Below, piece by piece: positions 1 through 8,467 of a DNA stretch of 47,220 bases (its first letter is position 1; each line of letters opens with the position of its first letter). The stretch is taken from NCBI GenBank assembly GCA_003212535.1, contig QCPO01000011.1:1-47220 (forward strand), in the 5' to 3' direction. The notes under the pieces were generated by a model. It was not told the DNA's origin, did not search any database, and saw only the letters and a list, made by a program, of their open reading frames with translations. The position numbers and the translations under genes were made by a program. This DNA is from Prochlorococcus sp. AG-436-O11 (lineage in GTDB: Bacteria > Cyanobacteriota > Cyanobacteriia > PCC-6307 > Cyanobiaceae).

Positions 1-519
1 AAATTTGGACCCGATAGTGGACTCTCTTGTAGAGAAGTTAAAATAAACCCAGCTAAATTTAAAATGGGTCACGTTTATTTAAGTGGAAGGTCAAGACGAT
101 CAGTTCCAGTTCTTGGAGTTGACATAATATTAGGGAATAAATCTTGGAGAGTAGAAGGGGTCAGAGCACCAATAGATGGCCCTGCTTGGCAGAATGATGA
201 CAGATGGTTAAAGGCATTTGCTGCTAAGGCAGAAGAAACAATTAATGATTCTAAAGGAAAATTCAGTGCTGAAATTGATAAAAAAAATCCTGGCTCACTT
301 AATATTTATGGACCAACTGGGAATATGCAAAAAAATATAGAACTTAAAATAGATACTACAGATCCAATATCCCCAGGTAATAGCGTATTCTCTGGAACCA
401 ATCCTTACGCATATCCAGCGATAGGTTCCATGAGTAATGATTTTCATTATCGCTATCCAAAATACACTTCAGAAAATCCAAAAGAAATAGAGACTACTAC
501 TGTATGTGATGGCAGATAA
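1..519 (+). CDS. hypothetical protein, 3' end only
   Basis: The reading frame is open from base 1, so this is the C-terminal 172 residues of a gene that starts before the window; the ATG at 64 is internal (residues such as SCREVKINPAKFK precede it in frame). The product is rich in Gly, Asn, Pro, Ser and Tyr, has no membrane segment, and ends in VCDGR. I do not recognise the family. The make-up suits an exported or surface protein, and a type IV prepilin gene lies 1.7 kb downstream, so a pilus or surface role is possible, but that rests on context alone. The intergenic region after it holds a coding remnant and a terminator-like hairpin. Confidence 0.6.
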   Translation, partial: KFGPDSGLSCREVKINPAKFKMGHVYLSGRSRRSVPVLGVDIILGNKSWRVEGVRAPIDGPAWQNDDRWLKAFAAKAEETINDSKGKFSAEIDKKNPGSLNIYGPTGNMQKNIELKIDTTDPISPGNSVFSGTNPYAYPAIGSMSNDFHYRYPKYTSENPKEIETTTVCDGR

Positions 520-553
520 ATTATCTTTAAAAATCTTGTTGAGATGCTTCTAG

Positions 554-814
554 ATTTGGATAAAAAGCCAAACTATATGCTTTAAATTTTTCCAATCAAA
601 TTATCAAGCGCCAATAAAAGCATTCAACGGGGAGATCAAGTCAATTAGACATTTTGATCAAAGAACTCTTGATTATAATAAAGCTCCCTGGAATAAGTTA
701 GGAATACCTAATAACTATAAAAATTTCTATGAATATGCAATTGAGAATAAAGATTCTTCAATTGGAATAACTTTTACTGGTAAGGACTGGGAAAATAAAA
801 AAGATTTTAAATAA
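554..814 (+). pseudogene. coding-like remnant without a start codon
   Basis: An 86-codon frame runs between a TAG at 551 and the TAA at 812-814 with no ATG, GTG or TTG that could start it. Its residues look like real protein (for example KAFNGEIKSIRHFDQ and APWNKLGIPNNYKNF) rather than random AT-rich translation. A short frame starting at ATG 544 (MLLDLDKKPNYML, then stop) overlaps its 5' end, so a frameshift near 580 could have broken a once-longer gene. I do not recognise the family. It may be the decayed partner of the unidentified gene that ends at 519. Confidence 0.35.
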
Positions 815-880
815 TGTTTAGTTATTATTAAAAGATGCGGTCAAATAATGGTCAAATTTATTGACAGTCGATCTAAGATA

Positions 881-903
881 AGGAGCATTTAGCTCCTATT
901 TAT
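881..903 (+). terminator. hairpin, possible terminator
   Basis: AGGAGC (881-886) pairs with GCTCCT (892-897) around an ATTTA loop and is followed by a T-rich run. It could end transcription from the upstream remnant region, ahead of the EF-hand gene. The T-tract is interrupted, so the call is moderate. Confidence 0.4.
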
Positions 904-960
904 TTTCGAAGGATTTTTATCAATTTCTGCGTTAATGATTTATAGATATAAATTACCTTT

Positions 961-1263
961 ATGAAAAACTTTTCATTTCTAATTTTGGCATTAAGCTTTT
1001 TTATTGCATTGCCTTCTTATTCCAATCCAATCTATGAGAAAAATAATTTTATTAAGATGCGTAAGCGTTTTCAAAGGATAGATAAGAATGGTGATGAACT
1101 TCTCTCAAAAGACGAAATGATGTCAGCTCATAGTGATCGAATAGATAAAATATTTATAAACTTTGATAAGAATGGTGATAGTAAATTATCAAAAAAAGAA
1201 TTACGCGCACTTAGGTATGAATTAAGAAAAAGGATAAATAAATTTAGGAATGAAGAGAAGTAA
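961..1263 (+). CDS. secreted EF-hand calcium-binding protein
   Basis: This 100-residue protein begins with a Sec-type signal peptide (Lys-Asn start, hydrophobic stretch about residues 4-18, cleavage probably near SYSNP). It then carries two EF-hand loops, DKNGDELLSKDE (about residues 41-52) and DKNGDSKLSKKE (about 69-80). Both loops keep acidic or polar residues at positions 1, 3 and 5 and Glu at 12, so Ca2+ binding is likely. The C-terminal tail is basic. Only 3 bases separate its stop from the start of the ECF sigma factor gene, so the two should be translated from one mRNA. By inference it is a periplasmic calcium sensor or accessory protein of the sigma module; this is untested. Confidence 0.8.
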   Translation: MKNFSFLILALSFFIALPSYSNPIYEKNNFIKMRKRFQRIDKNGDELLSKDEMMSAHSDRIDKIFINFDKNGDSKLSKKELRALRYELRKRINKFRNEEK

Positions 1264-1266
1264 AGA

Positions 1267-1821
1267 ATGTCCCAGGAATTAAACTCTTATATGCTTAAGA
1301 CGGCTAAGGGTGATAAGGAATCCTTCCGTTTTATAGCAAATGCTTTGGGATACAAAATGCATGCAATGGCTATTAAATTTTTGGGTTCATCGCATTTTGA
1401 CGATGCAGATGATGTAGTACAAATTTCTTTAATTAAAGTTTGGCAATCAGCTCCTCGTTGGGTAAATAAAGGAAGTGTTGAAGGATATGTTTATAAGATA
1501 GTTTTTTCAACTTGTATGGATCTCCTTAGAAGACACAAAAGCTTCAATGAATTTAAAGATAATCATTCCAATCTAGAAATAACAAATAACAACAACAGTA
1601 ATTATGAATTAAGAAAAATGCTATTAAATAATATTCAAAAACTTCCTACACATCAAAAAGAAGCTATTCTTCTACATTATTTTTGCGGTTATAAACAGAA
1701 GGAAGTGTCTAATATTTTAAAAAAAACCGACAAAGCTACTGAAAGCCTAATTATACGGGCTCGCAAAAAGTTAAAAACTATTTTGCCAAAGGATTTATTG
1801 GAGGAATTATTGTATGTCTAA
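1267..1821 (+). CDS. ECF-type sigma-70 family RNA polymerase sigma factor
   Basis: The 184-residue length is typical of ECF (group 4) sigma factors. Region 2 lies at about residues 20-95, with the core-binding segment DDADDVVQISLIKVW followed by a helix ending in CMDLLRRHK. Region 4 lies at about 125-175 (LPTHQKEAILLHYFCGYKQKEV then the helix-turn-helix TDKATESLIIRARKKL). There is no region 1.1 or region 3. The gene is sandwiched between a secreted EF-hand protein (3-bp gap) and a one-TM protein whose start overlaps it by 8 bp, an arrangement expected of a sigma/anti-sigma pair with an extracytoplasmic input. Targets are unknown; the prepilin gene just downstream is a candidate by position only. 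Confidence 0.85.
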   Translation: MSQELNSYMLKTAKGDKESFRFIANALGYKMHAMAIKFLGSSHFDDADDVVQISLIKVWQSAPRWVNKGSVEGYVYKIVFSTCMDLLRRHKSFNEFKDNHSNLEITNNNNSNYELRKMLLNNIQKLPTHQKEAILLHYFCGYKQKEVSNILKKTDKATESLIIRARKKLKTILPKDLLEELLYV

Positions 1822-2074
1822 ATTTAAAAAAGAACGTCTTAATCAAATGATTGAGAATGCACTCTCTTATAAGCAAGAATCAAAAAGATTTAACTCAGAT
1901 TTTTTAAATAAAAATCTAAAAGGGTTTATTTTAAAACCAACAGTATATGGAATAACTTTTGCTTCATTGATCATAGTTTGCGTGTTTATTCCTACAATTT
2001 TTACATCAAGAAATTTAGTTAATGTAAATCAAATAAATGATTATGTGACTTTAAGTATTATTGATGATTTTTAA
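1814..2074 (+). CDS. small single-TM protein, candidate anti-sigma factor
   Basis: The product has 86 residues: a basic, hydrophilic N-terminal half of about 43 residues, one membrane span at about 45-66 (YGITFASLIIVCVFIPTIF), and a short acidic tail ending IIDDF. Its start overlaps the end of the ECF sigma gene by 8 bp, so translation is coupled. A cytoplasmic segment plus one TM translationally coupled to an ECF sigma gene is the usual form of a membrane anti-sigma factor. It has no zinc-binding HxxxCxxC motif and I see no match to a named anti-sigma family, so that role is inferred from position and topology. The extracytoplasmic tail is only about 20 residues. Confidence 0.65.
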   Translation: MSKFKKERLNQMIENALSYKQESKRFNSDFLNKNLKGFILKPTVYGITFASLIIVCVFIPTIFTSRNLVNVNQINDYVTLSIIDDF

Positions 2075-2231
2075 AGAAAAAAGATAGCTTTTATTTTTAA
2101 TAATACTTAACCGTTTATTTATTTATTCTATTTCAATAATGTTTCTATTACTGAATACTCTAAGAGAGTAGGCATGAGAGAATAAGTAAAATATCGAAAG
2201 TTGTTTAAATTTTTTTTAAAAAATAGATTCT

Positions 2232-2792
2232 ATGAAAGAACTACTACTTAAATTTCTTTTCTCAAAAAAAGAAGAAGAAGGATTTACTCTAGTTGAGTTA
2301 ATTGTTGTAGTTGTAATTATTGGAATTCTTTCAAGTATTGCAATCCCAAGCTTTCAGAATTCTTCACTTAAAGCCAGACAAAAAGGAGCCTCTATTTTAG
2401 TTTCTTCATACATTAAGGCAGCACAAGCTTACAAACTTGAAACTGGTCTTGATGCAAGAACAGCAGGTGATCTAAAGGATTATGTCACTGTAAATGAATG
2501 CAATGCCGTAGTTGATGAAATAGAGGTTTGTAAGAGTAGAACTCCGCAAGTAGTTAAAGATACTTCGAGAAAATGGAATTCTACAGATGGTGCTTATATG
2601 ATCCTAATGGAACTTGAACAAGGTCAGTCGGGGGGTAATAGGGTCTTTATATTGGCGGCTCCACATGGATCTACTTCTCATGTAAGGAATGGTTATGGTG
2701 TTGCTGGTTGTTATAGAGCAAGTACTGGAGCAGTTGCTATTACCAATTATGACAACCCTGGTAGTACACCTAGAAATGTAGATTCATGTTGA
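2232..2792 (+). CDS. type IV prepilin (PilA-like pilin)
   Basis: The 186-residue precursor has a charged leader ending EEEG, cleaved by prepilin peptidase after Gly17. The mature protein begins FTLVELIVVVVIIGIL, with the invariant Glu5 (Glu22 of the precursor) and a long hydrophobic helix that packs into the pilus core. The globular part carries Cys pairs (NECN and EVCK around residues 89-98; GCYR and the C-terminal DSC), the last pair probably forming the D-region loop. Marine picocyanobacterial pilins of this kind are linked to type IV pili used in uptake, adhesion or flotation. The gene stands 157 bp after the sigma module on the same strand. I see no other pilus gene in the window. Confidence 0.85.
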   Translation: MKELLLKFLFSKKEEEGFTLVELIVVVVIIGILSSIAIPSFQNSSLKARQKGASILVSSYIKAAQAYKLETGLDARTAGDLKDYVTVNECNAVVDEIEVCKSRTPQVVKDTSRKWNSTDGAYMILMELEQGQSGGNRVFILAAPHGSTSHVRNGYGVAGCYRASTGAVAITNYDNPGSTPRNVDSC

Positions 2793-3247
2793 CTATTAGT
2801 TAGTTTTTTTGATGTTAAAGGTTTGAACGGTGTGTGAACCGAGTTATAGTTCAGAATTAAGAAGCTAGAAGAAAAGATTGTTTCTCATCCTATATCGACT
2901 GTAAATAAATAAAAAGTGTGAATAGAAAATTACGATTCCTTGAGATCCCAGCAATAGCTAGACGGGTGTACTTTTTATTAGCCAGTAATTTATTTCAGTC
3001 ATATAGAGGGATTCGGAGGAAATTGCAAATCATGAACGAATCGTGAATGCAATATCATACTATTTGCTTTTATATATTTATTATCCATCAAAGTTTCTAT
3101 TTAAGAAAGTGATGGGTGGGATGCGATATGACACAGCAAATTTAACAGCAATACTGGTTGCTTTACCCTTTGAAATAGAAGTTTTAACGGATGTTTGTGT
3201 CATGCCCTAGAATTGGCTTAATGGCTGTATGGCAAAGGGATTTAAAA
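2793..3247. other. 455-bp gap with little recognisable content
   Basis: No RNA family is recognised here. GATTCG and CGAATC (near 3011 and 3041) and ATTGCA and TGCAAT (near 3026 and 3050) form short interleaved inverted repeats. A 32-codon frame at 3112-3210 is a possible peptide gene. An in-frame extension of the downstream ferredoxin gene to 3191 was judged untranslated. Confidence 0.4.
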
Positions 3248-3598
3248 ATGACAAAATGGGTAAATAAACACCTTCTACTATGCGCAACACCAACAAAACA
3301 GAAATGCTTTAAAGGCTATGAAGGTCAAAAAACATGGGAATGTCTTAAAAAGACTTTAAAAAAATTTGAGAATGATCCCTCTACAAAAAACGTACATATA
3401 TTGAGATCAAAAGCTGACTGTTTAAGAATATGTAAAAACGGCCCAATTCTTCTGGTTTGGCCTGATGGTATTTGGTACGATAAAGTTTCTCCAGAAAAAG
3501 TTTCAGAAATTTTTACCTCACATATTATTAACGGTAAGCCAATCGAAAAATGGATTTTTAAAAAAACACCATTTTTAAATAACCCTAGATACTCATAA
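3248..3598 (+). CDS. (2Fe-2S) ferredoxin domain protein, thioredoxin-like fold
   Basis: I chose the start MTKWVNKHLLLC at 3248, which gives 116 residues; the frame extends upstream but that stretch does not resemble the family. The protein matches the thioredoxin-like [2Fe-2S] ferredoxin family: LLLCATPTKQKC near the N-terminus supplies two Cys, and ADCLRICKNGPILLVWPDGIWY in the second half supplies the other two. These four Cys are expected to ligate a [2Fe-2S] cluster. The partner and pathway are unknown. It converges on the YheT-like hydrolase gene, and the two coding ends overlap by 14 bp. Confidence 0.8.
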   Translation: MTKWVNKHLLLCATPTKQKCFKGYEGQKTWECLKKTLKKFENDPSTKNVHILRSKADCLRICKNGPILLVWPDGIWYDKVSPEKVSEIFTSHIINGKPIEKWIFKKTPFLNNPRYS

Positions 3599-4676
3599 AC
3601 CAATTCTTTACGGCTTCGTCTGACCAGCAGCCATTAATCGAGTGAAACCCATTATGACCGCCTTTTTTAGTTATAAAAATAGTAAATTTATCGATAGATT
3701 TTTTTCTTAAATTCAAAGTAGCATTATATGGAACCCAAGGATCATCCTTGGCATGAATAAAAAGTGTTGGAGGTAATTTTTTTATTGATTTCTGGATTCT
3801 AAATATTGGAGAAGCTTTAACATAATAATCTTCTAAAGAATTAAATCCCCAACTAGGTGCTGTAAATTTCTGATCAAATTCCCTTATACTTTTTAAACTT
3901 CTAATTTTTTTTCTTAATTTCTCGTTATTAAGAATCTTACCTTCATCATTATATCCATCCCATAACTGATTTTTTAAGCGGTGAAGTAACCATTTTTGGT
4001 ATACAGAATTTCTAGGTTTTTCAATACAGAGACTGCATGATGATAAATCTAAAGGGCTACTTACGCAGGCCAGACCATCTAACAGTATTTCTCCATTATT
4101 TTCATGGTAATCTAAGCAGGCATTTAAAAGAATTGTTCCACCCAAGGATAATCCAACTCCATATATTGGAAGATTATCTATTTTAATAAGATCTCTTAAT
4201 TCTAAATCAATTAATTTTTTAAAATATTTAATTGCCGAAATAACATCATTCGAGCATCGAGCAGAATAATTCCCTTTAGCTAAATATCTTGCTGAACCAG
4301 CTCCTCTAAGATTCAATTTAAGAACTCCAAAACCATTTTTTGCTAACTTTCTAGAGATTCTTCTTAAGCCAAACCGTTTAGTTGAGCCTCCTAATCCATG
4401 GGTAATAAGGACAAATCCTTTTATAGAGTTTAAGTTTTCAGGTAATTCTAAAAATCCTAGAAGATAATCACATTCAATTTTTTCAGAAAGAATTTTATTA
4501 ATCGGAAAGAATATTTTTTTATCTTTATTTTTATTTGATTTACCAAAATCAATAACAAAGGTATCTCTCAAAGTTTGTAAGTCACCTCCTATCCAAGGTA
4601 AGACTTCTCGAAATGGATTATTTTTTAAGTAATCTGAGAAACTGGAAGATATACTATTATTTCTCCCCAACTCCAA
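3585..4676 (-). CDS. alpha/beta-fold hydrolase, YheT/UPF0017 family
   Basis: The 363-residue protein has the YheT-type hydrolase signature. GLGGSTKR marks the oxyanion region near residue 95, YGVGLSLGG the nucleophile elbow with the catalytic Ser, HAKDDPWVP the acid, and KKGGHNGFHS the catalytic His near the C-terminus. Substrates of this family are poorly known; esterase or acyl-transfer activity is usually assumed. The start appears to be TTG, preceded by AGGA, and lies 20 bp inside the end of pntB, so the gene is probably co-transcribed with the transhydrogenase operon. No functional link to the transhydrogenase is evident. Confidence 0.8.
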   Translation of the reverse strand: MELGRNNSISSSFSDYLKNNPFREVLPWIGGDLQTLRDTFVIDFGKSNKNKDKKIFFPINKILSEKIECDYLLGFLELPENLNSIKGFVLITHGLGGSTKRFGLRRISRKLAKNGFGVLKLNLRGAGSARYLAKGNYSARCSNDVISAIKYFKKLIDLELRDLIKIDNLPIYGVGLSLGGTILLNACLDYHENNGEILLDGLACVSSPLDLSSCSLCIEKPRNSVYQKWLLHRLKNQLWDGYNDEGKILNNEKLRKKIRSLKSIREFDQKFTAPSWGFNSLEDYYVKASPIFRIQKSIKKLPPTLFIHAKDDPWVPYNATLNLRKKSIDKFTIFITKKGGHNGFHSINGCWSDEAVKNWFMSI

Positions 4677-6096
4677 GATCCTTTAATTCTCCAATTAGAT
4701 CATTCAATACCTTCTTTGCATCACCAAATACCATAGAAGTATTTGGCAGATCAAATAAATCATTTTTTATTCCGGAGTAACCTGCACTCATACCTCGTTT
4801 AATTACAAATACAGTTCTTGCTTCCTGCACATCAAGAACTGGCATGCCATATAAAGGAGAAGTACTATCATTTTTCGCTTGAGGATTAACTACATCATTT
4901 GCTCCTAAAACTAAAACAACATCCGTTGCTGGAAAATCAGGATTTACAACGTCCATCTCTTTAAGTTGTTCGTAAGGAACATCTGCTTCTGCTAAAAGTA
5001 CATTCATATGTCCAGGCATCCTCCCTGCTACAGGATGTATTGCATAGACAACTTCAATACCATTTTGCTCTAATTTTTTTGTCACTTCCCTTAATGTATG
5101 TTGGGCTTGAGCTACTGCAAGACCATAGCCAGGAACAATTATTACCTTATTGGCAGCCTCTAAAGTCAATGCACATTCTTCAACACTACAAGAAGTTATA
5201 TTGGTATATTCTCCTGATCCAGAAGAGGTATTACTTTGCGCAGATAAAGATCCTCCAAAAAGGACTGAAACCAATGATCTATTCATACCCTTGCACATTA
5301 CTTGAGTAAGAATTAGACCTGCTGCTCCAACCATTGCACCTGCCACTATCAATAGCTGACTATCAACAACAAAACCTGCTGCTGCTGCTGCGATTCCTGA
5401 ATAACTATTTAATAAAGAGATAACAACTGGCATATCTGCTCCACCAATTGGCAAAGTAACGCCGATTCCTAACAAAGAAGAAACTATAACTAGAAGCCAA
5501 ATAGAGCTTGTATTGCCGTTTATCAGATCAAAAAAAGCTATAAAGGAAGCAACTGCAAAAACAATATTTACAAAATGTCTAACTTTGCTCTGAGTCCATC
5601 CTGGCGTTGACAACCAACCTTGTAACTTTGCCATTGCCACAATCGAACCAGTGAAGGTTATGGCACCTACAAATATAGAAACCGATATAGAAACGTCATT
5701 AATCAGAGACTTGAAAAAATCAAGATTTTCTAAACTATTAGAAATTGGAAAAATAGCTACCCCTAGTGCCACTAAAAGTGATGACATACCACCACAACCA
5801 TTAAACAATGCAACTGTTTCGGGCATAGAGGTCATCGGTACTTTTTTTGCAAGTATTGCTCCTAAAAAACTGCCTATGATTGATCCAATTATTATCCAAA
5901 TCCAAGACTGAATAGAAATTCCAGATGTACCCAAATAATAGGATAGTAATCCTATTACTGATAGCGACATCGCAAATGCAGCTAATCTATTGGCATCTCT
6001 TGCTGATTTTACTTTTGACAATCCTTTTATTCCCAAAGCCAACAAAAGTACGGCTAGTAGGTCAATAACGAATTTAATGATTACAGGTAGATTCAT
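4657..6096 (-). CDS. pntB: NAD(P) transhydrogenase subunit beta
   Basis: The 479 residues are full length. The N-terminal two-thirds is a multi-span membrane domain (proton channel). The C-terminal domain III binds NADP(H): GYGLAVAQAQ nucleotide-binding loop near residue 325, then HPVAGRMPGHMNVLLAEA and the GANDVVNPQA loop. With the two alpha polypeptides it forms the proton-translocating transhydrogenase that couples hydride transfer between NADH and NADP+ to the proton gradient, probably in the thylakoid membrane. It follows pntA2 by 8 bp and overlaps the downstream hydrolase gene by 20 bp. Confidence 0.95.
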   Translation of the reverse strand: MNLPVIIKFVIDLLAVLLLALGIKGLSKVKSARDANRLAAFAMSLSVIGLLSYYLGTSGISIQSWIWIIIGSIIGSFLGAILAKKVPMTSMPETVALFNGCGGMSSLLVALGVAIFPISNSLENLDFFKSLINDVSISVSIFVGAITFTGSIVAMAKLQGWLSTPGWTQSKVRHFVNIVFAVASFIAFFDLINGNTSSIWLLVIVSSLLGIGVTLPIGGADMPVVISLLNSYSGIAAAAAGFVVDSQLLIVAGAMVGAAGLILTQVMCKGMNRSLVSVLFGGSLSAQSNTSSGSGEYTNITSCSVEECALTLEAANKVIIVPGYGLAVAQAQHTLREVTKKLEQNGIEVVYAIHPVAGRMPGHMNVLLAEADVPYEQLKEMDVVNPDFPATDVVLVLGANDVVNPQAKNDSTSPLYGMPVLDVQEARTVFVIKRGMSAGYSGIKNDLFDLPNTSMVFGDAKKVLNDLIGELKDLGVGEK

Positions 6097-6104
6097 ACTA
6101 ATAA

Positions 6105-6398
6105 TTACTTCTTATTTGATGGTTTACGGCTAAACATTGCGAGCATTCGATCAGTGACAAAGAAACCTCCCACAACATTGAAGAGAGCAAATCCAAGAGA
6201 CACTGAACCAATAATTAAAAGTGGTAAATTACCTTCTGCTTTTACAATTAAAGTCAATGCTGCAAGCATTGTTATTCCTGAAATTGCATTTGCTCCACTC
6301 ATTAAAGGAGTATGAAGTGTTGGAGGAACTTTTCCAATTAACTCTAGACCTAACAAACTACCGAGTAAAAGGACCCAAAGAAGACTTATAAAAGACAT
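6105..6398 (-). CDS. pntA2: NAD(P) transhydrogenase subunit alpha part 2 (membrane part)
   Basis: This 97-residue membrane protein has about three spans, with the conserved segment TLHTPLMSGANAISGI near residues 27-42 that is typical of the membrane half of PntA. In cyanobacteria the alpha subunit is split in two; this piece supplies the membrane helices and the upstream gene supplies the NAD-binding domain. It lies 12 bp after pntA1 and 8 bp before pntB, so the three form one operon. Confidence 0.93.
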   Translation of the reverse strand: MSFISLLWVLLLGSLLGLELIGKVPPTLHTPLMSGANAISGITMLAALTLIVKAEGNLPLLIIGSVSLGFALFNVVGGFFVTDRMLAMFSRKPSNKK

Positions 6399-6410
6399 AA
6401 TTTTAAAACC

Positions 6411-7541
6411 TCAATTTTCAAAAACTTTATTTTGAAGGACAACTCCTTCCTCACTTAATAGACATCCAGAAATAAGTTCATCCTCTTTATCTAATTTAAT
6501 TACACCATCTTTTATAAATGGTGTAATCAAAGATGTTAAGTTCTTAGCATAAAGTGAACTCGCATCGTAAGGAACTGATGAAGGTAATTCACCAGCACCT
6601 ATAAGCTTTACACCATCTTTCATAATGGTTTCATTTGATTTTGTTCCTTCGCAGTTACCTCCTTGAGAAACTGCCAAATCAATCACTACTGCGCCAGGCC
6701 TCATTTTTTCAATCATTAGAGAGTCTATTAAAACAGGAGCCTTTTTACCTAGAACTTGCGCAGTACAAATAGCAACATCAGCTTCAGATAAATATTTAGT
6801 TAAAGTAGCTTTCTGTTTTGAAAGAAATTCAGGAGTTACGGCCTTTGCATACCCCCCTGCTTCGCCAGGTTTTTCGTCCACTTCAGGGAGTTCTATAAAT
6901 CTTGCTCCAAGTGATTCGACTTGTTCTTTAACAGCAGGTCTTATATCGGATACAAAAACTATTGCACCAAGCCTTTTTGCAGTAGCAACTGCTTGCAATC
7001 CTGCAACTCCACCACCAAGAACCACAACTTTGGAGGGTTGAACGGTTCCTGCTGCAGTCATAAGCATGGGAAAATATCTATCTAACTCACTTGCAGCTAA
7101 AAGAACTGCTTTATATCCGGCAATATTGGCCTGAGAAGAGAGAACATCAGAAGACTGAGCTCTACTTATTCTAGGAAGCAACTCTAGTGATAAAGCTGAA
7201 ATCTTATTACTATTTATTATCCTAAGAAGTTCTTTATTACCATATGGGTTAAGAAGACCAAGAAGAACAGCGCCTTTCTTTAAGGTATTTAAATTATCTT
7301 CAGACGGAACTTGAACACAAAAAACAATATCTGCTTCCCTCCAAATATTTTTATCTCTTTCAGTGACTATTTCACCTCCTGATTCTTTATAAGAAAAGTC
7401 ACTAAATCCTGATAATTCGCCAGCTTTAGTTTCAATATAAACTTCACATCCAAGGCTTTTTAATTTTTTTACGGTTTCAGGAGTAGCTGAGACTCTCCTT
7501 TCTCCAGTGTGTTTTTCAGTAGGAATAAGTATCTTTGCCAA
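6411..7541 (-). CDS. pntA1: NAD(P) transhydrogenase subunit alpha part 1 (NAD-binding)
   Basis: The 376-residue soluble domain I of transhydrogenase resembles alanine dehydrogenase. The N-terminus ILIPTEKHTGERRVSATP is characteristic. The Rossmann motif VVVLGGGVAGLQAV lies near residue 173, followed by an acidic residue (SDIRP) that selects NAD over NADP. The conserved GAGELPSSVPYDASSLYAKN is near the C-terminus. It is the first gene of pntA1-pntA2-pntB and exchanges hydride with PntB domain III. Confidence 0.94.
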   Translation of the reverse strand: MAKILIPTEKHTGERRVSATPETVKKLKSLGCEVYIETKAGELSGFSDFSYKESGGEIVTERDKNIWREADIVFCVQVPSEDNLNTLKKGAVLLGLLNPYGNKELLRIINSNKISALSLELLPRISRAQSSDVLSSQANIAGYKAVLLAASELDRYFPMLMTAAGTVQPSKVVVLGGGVAGLQAVATAKRLGAIVFVSDIRPAVKEQVESLGARFIELPEVDEKPGEAGGYAKAVTPEFLSKQKATLTKYLSEADVAICTAQVLGKKAPVLIDSLMIEKMRPGAVVIDLAVSQGGNCEGTKSNETIMKDGVKLIGAGELPSSVPYDASSLYAKNLTSLITPFIKDGVIKLDKEDELISGCLLSEEGVVLQNKVFEN

Positions 7542-7667
7542 TTTATTTAATTTTTTAACATCCTAAATATAAATTGAAGAAAGTCAAAAGTCTTGGAATA
7601 TTTGTTAAAAATATATTTTTTTTTTGGAAATAATAGCTATGAAAAATATATAGGCATTAAAAATCTA

Positions 7668-8246
7668 ATGAGCATAAAAGCAATTGAGTGTCCTGATGGA
7701 GTATGTCATAGTCATCATGGGGGCCATGCTGTCCCAAGACAAGCTATGCAACGAAATCTAGAAAAGCATGGTAAAGACTGGTGCGAGAAATTAGCAGAAA
7801 GAATTTATGAAATGTCAGTCGATACTTATTCTCAGACAGTAATGCCTAGTCTCCACTCTGCCGGTTGGCAAAGAAGACATTTAGATTGGGAATTCAAATT
7901 AGCGGACAGCGATTCTGAACCTGATGAAGCTCTTGTTGAGGGAATTATCAACGCCACAGAAAGCTTTTTAAGAAGCAGTGAAGTGCATAGATTATTCATT
8001 CAGGAATTAGTCCAGGGTACATTTGAAGAAGCGAATGACAAAAAAATAATTTCTAAAGCAATAAAATCTATTATTGAAGAAGAAATAGTTAGTTCATTAA
8101 GAGATAAAAAAGAAACTCTTGTAAAAAGAATATCCGCAAAATTAGTATCAGAAGAAAAAGTTAGCGAGGAGCTTGCAATAAATTCTGCAAAAGAAGGATT
8201 CGAAGAAGTCGAAAGACTACTTGCTAACCACAGCGAGGCTGTTTAA
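7668..8246 (+). CDS. conserved cyanobacterial protein of unknown function
   Basis: I place the start at MSIKAIECPDG (192 residues); the in-frame extension to 7593 is low-complexity and probably untranslated. The N-terminus is rich in Cys and His (ECPDGVCHSHHGGHAV), which could bind metal, followed by HGKDWCEKLAERIYEM and a largely helical, charged remainder. There is no signal peptide or membrane span. It diverges from the transhydrogenase operon across about 126 bp. I do not recognise a named family, though the regular composition argues for a conserved soluble protein. Confidence 0.7.
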   Translation: MSIKAIECPDGVCHSHHGGHAVPRQAMQRNLEKHGKDWCEKLAERIYEMSVDTYSQTVMPSLHSAGWQRRHLDWEFKLADSDSEPDEALVEGIINATESFLRSSEVHRLFIQELVQGTFEEANDKKIISKAIKSIIEEEIVSSLRDKKETLVKRISAKLVSEEKVSEELAINSAKEGFEEVERLLANHSEAV

Positions 8247-8438
8247 CCCTTATTCTTAACATTCTTTTTATAATTACCGCAAAAAGGGGCTCAAATATAA
8301 ACTAATAATTAAATTATTGTTTGGAAGTACAAAGTTGTAACTTTTTAAGCAATACATTTAATATCTATTGTGCTTATCTATAACCAAATTTAAAAAGTTT
8401 AATGAAAAATTTTTTAAGAAGAAGAGTAGATTTAGCCA

Positions 8439-8458
8439 CCTGTTGGGCAACCAACAGG
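8439..8458 (+). promoter_or_regulatory. GCAA-loop hairpin covering a ribosome-binding site
   Basis: CCTGTTGG (8439-8446) and CCAACAGG (8451-8458) form a perfect 8-bp stem closed by a GCAA tetraloop. The 3' arm overlaps AGGA (8456-8459), the apparent Shine-Dalgarno sequence 8 nt before the ATG at 8468. The fold could control translation of the downstream gene. If the gene instead starts at 8402, the hairpin lies in coding sequence. Confidence 0.5.
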
Positions 8459-8467
8459 ATTTCCGTA

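Noticed and set aside
3325..3603. Minus-strand 92-codon frame across the ferredoxin gene
   Set aside because: It is antisense to a gene with a clear four-Cys family signature and overlaps the end of the hydrolase gene; its residues show no family pattern.
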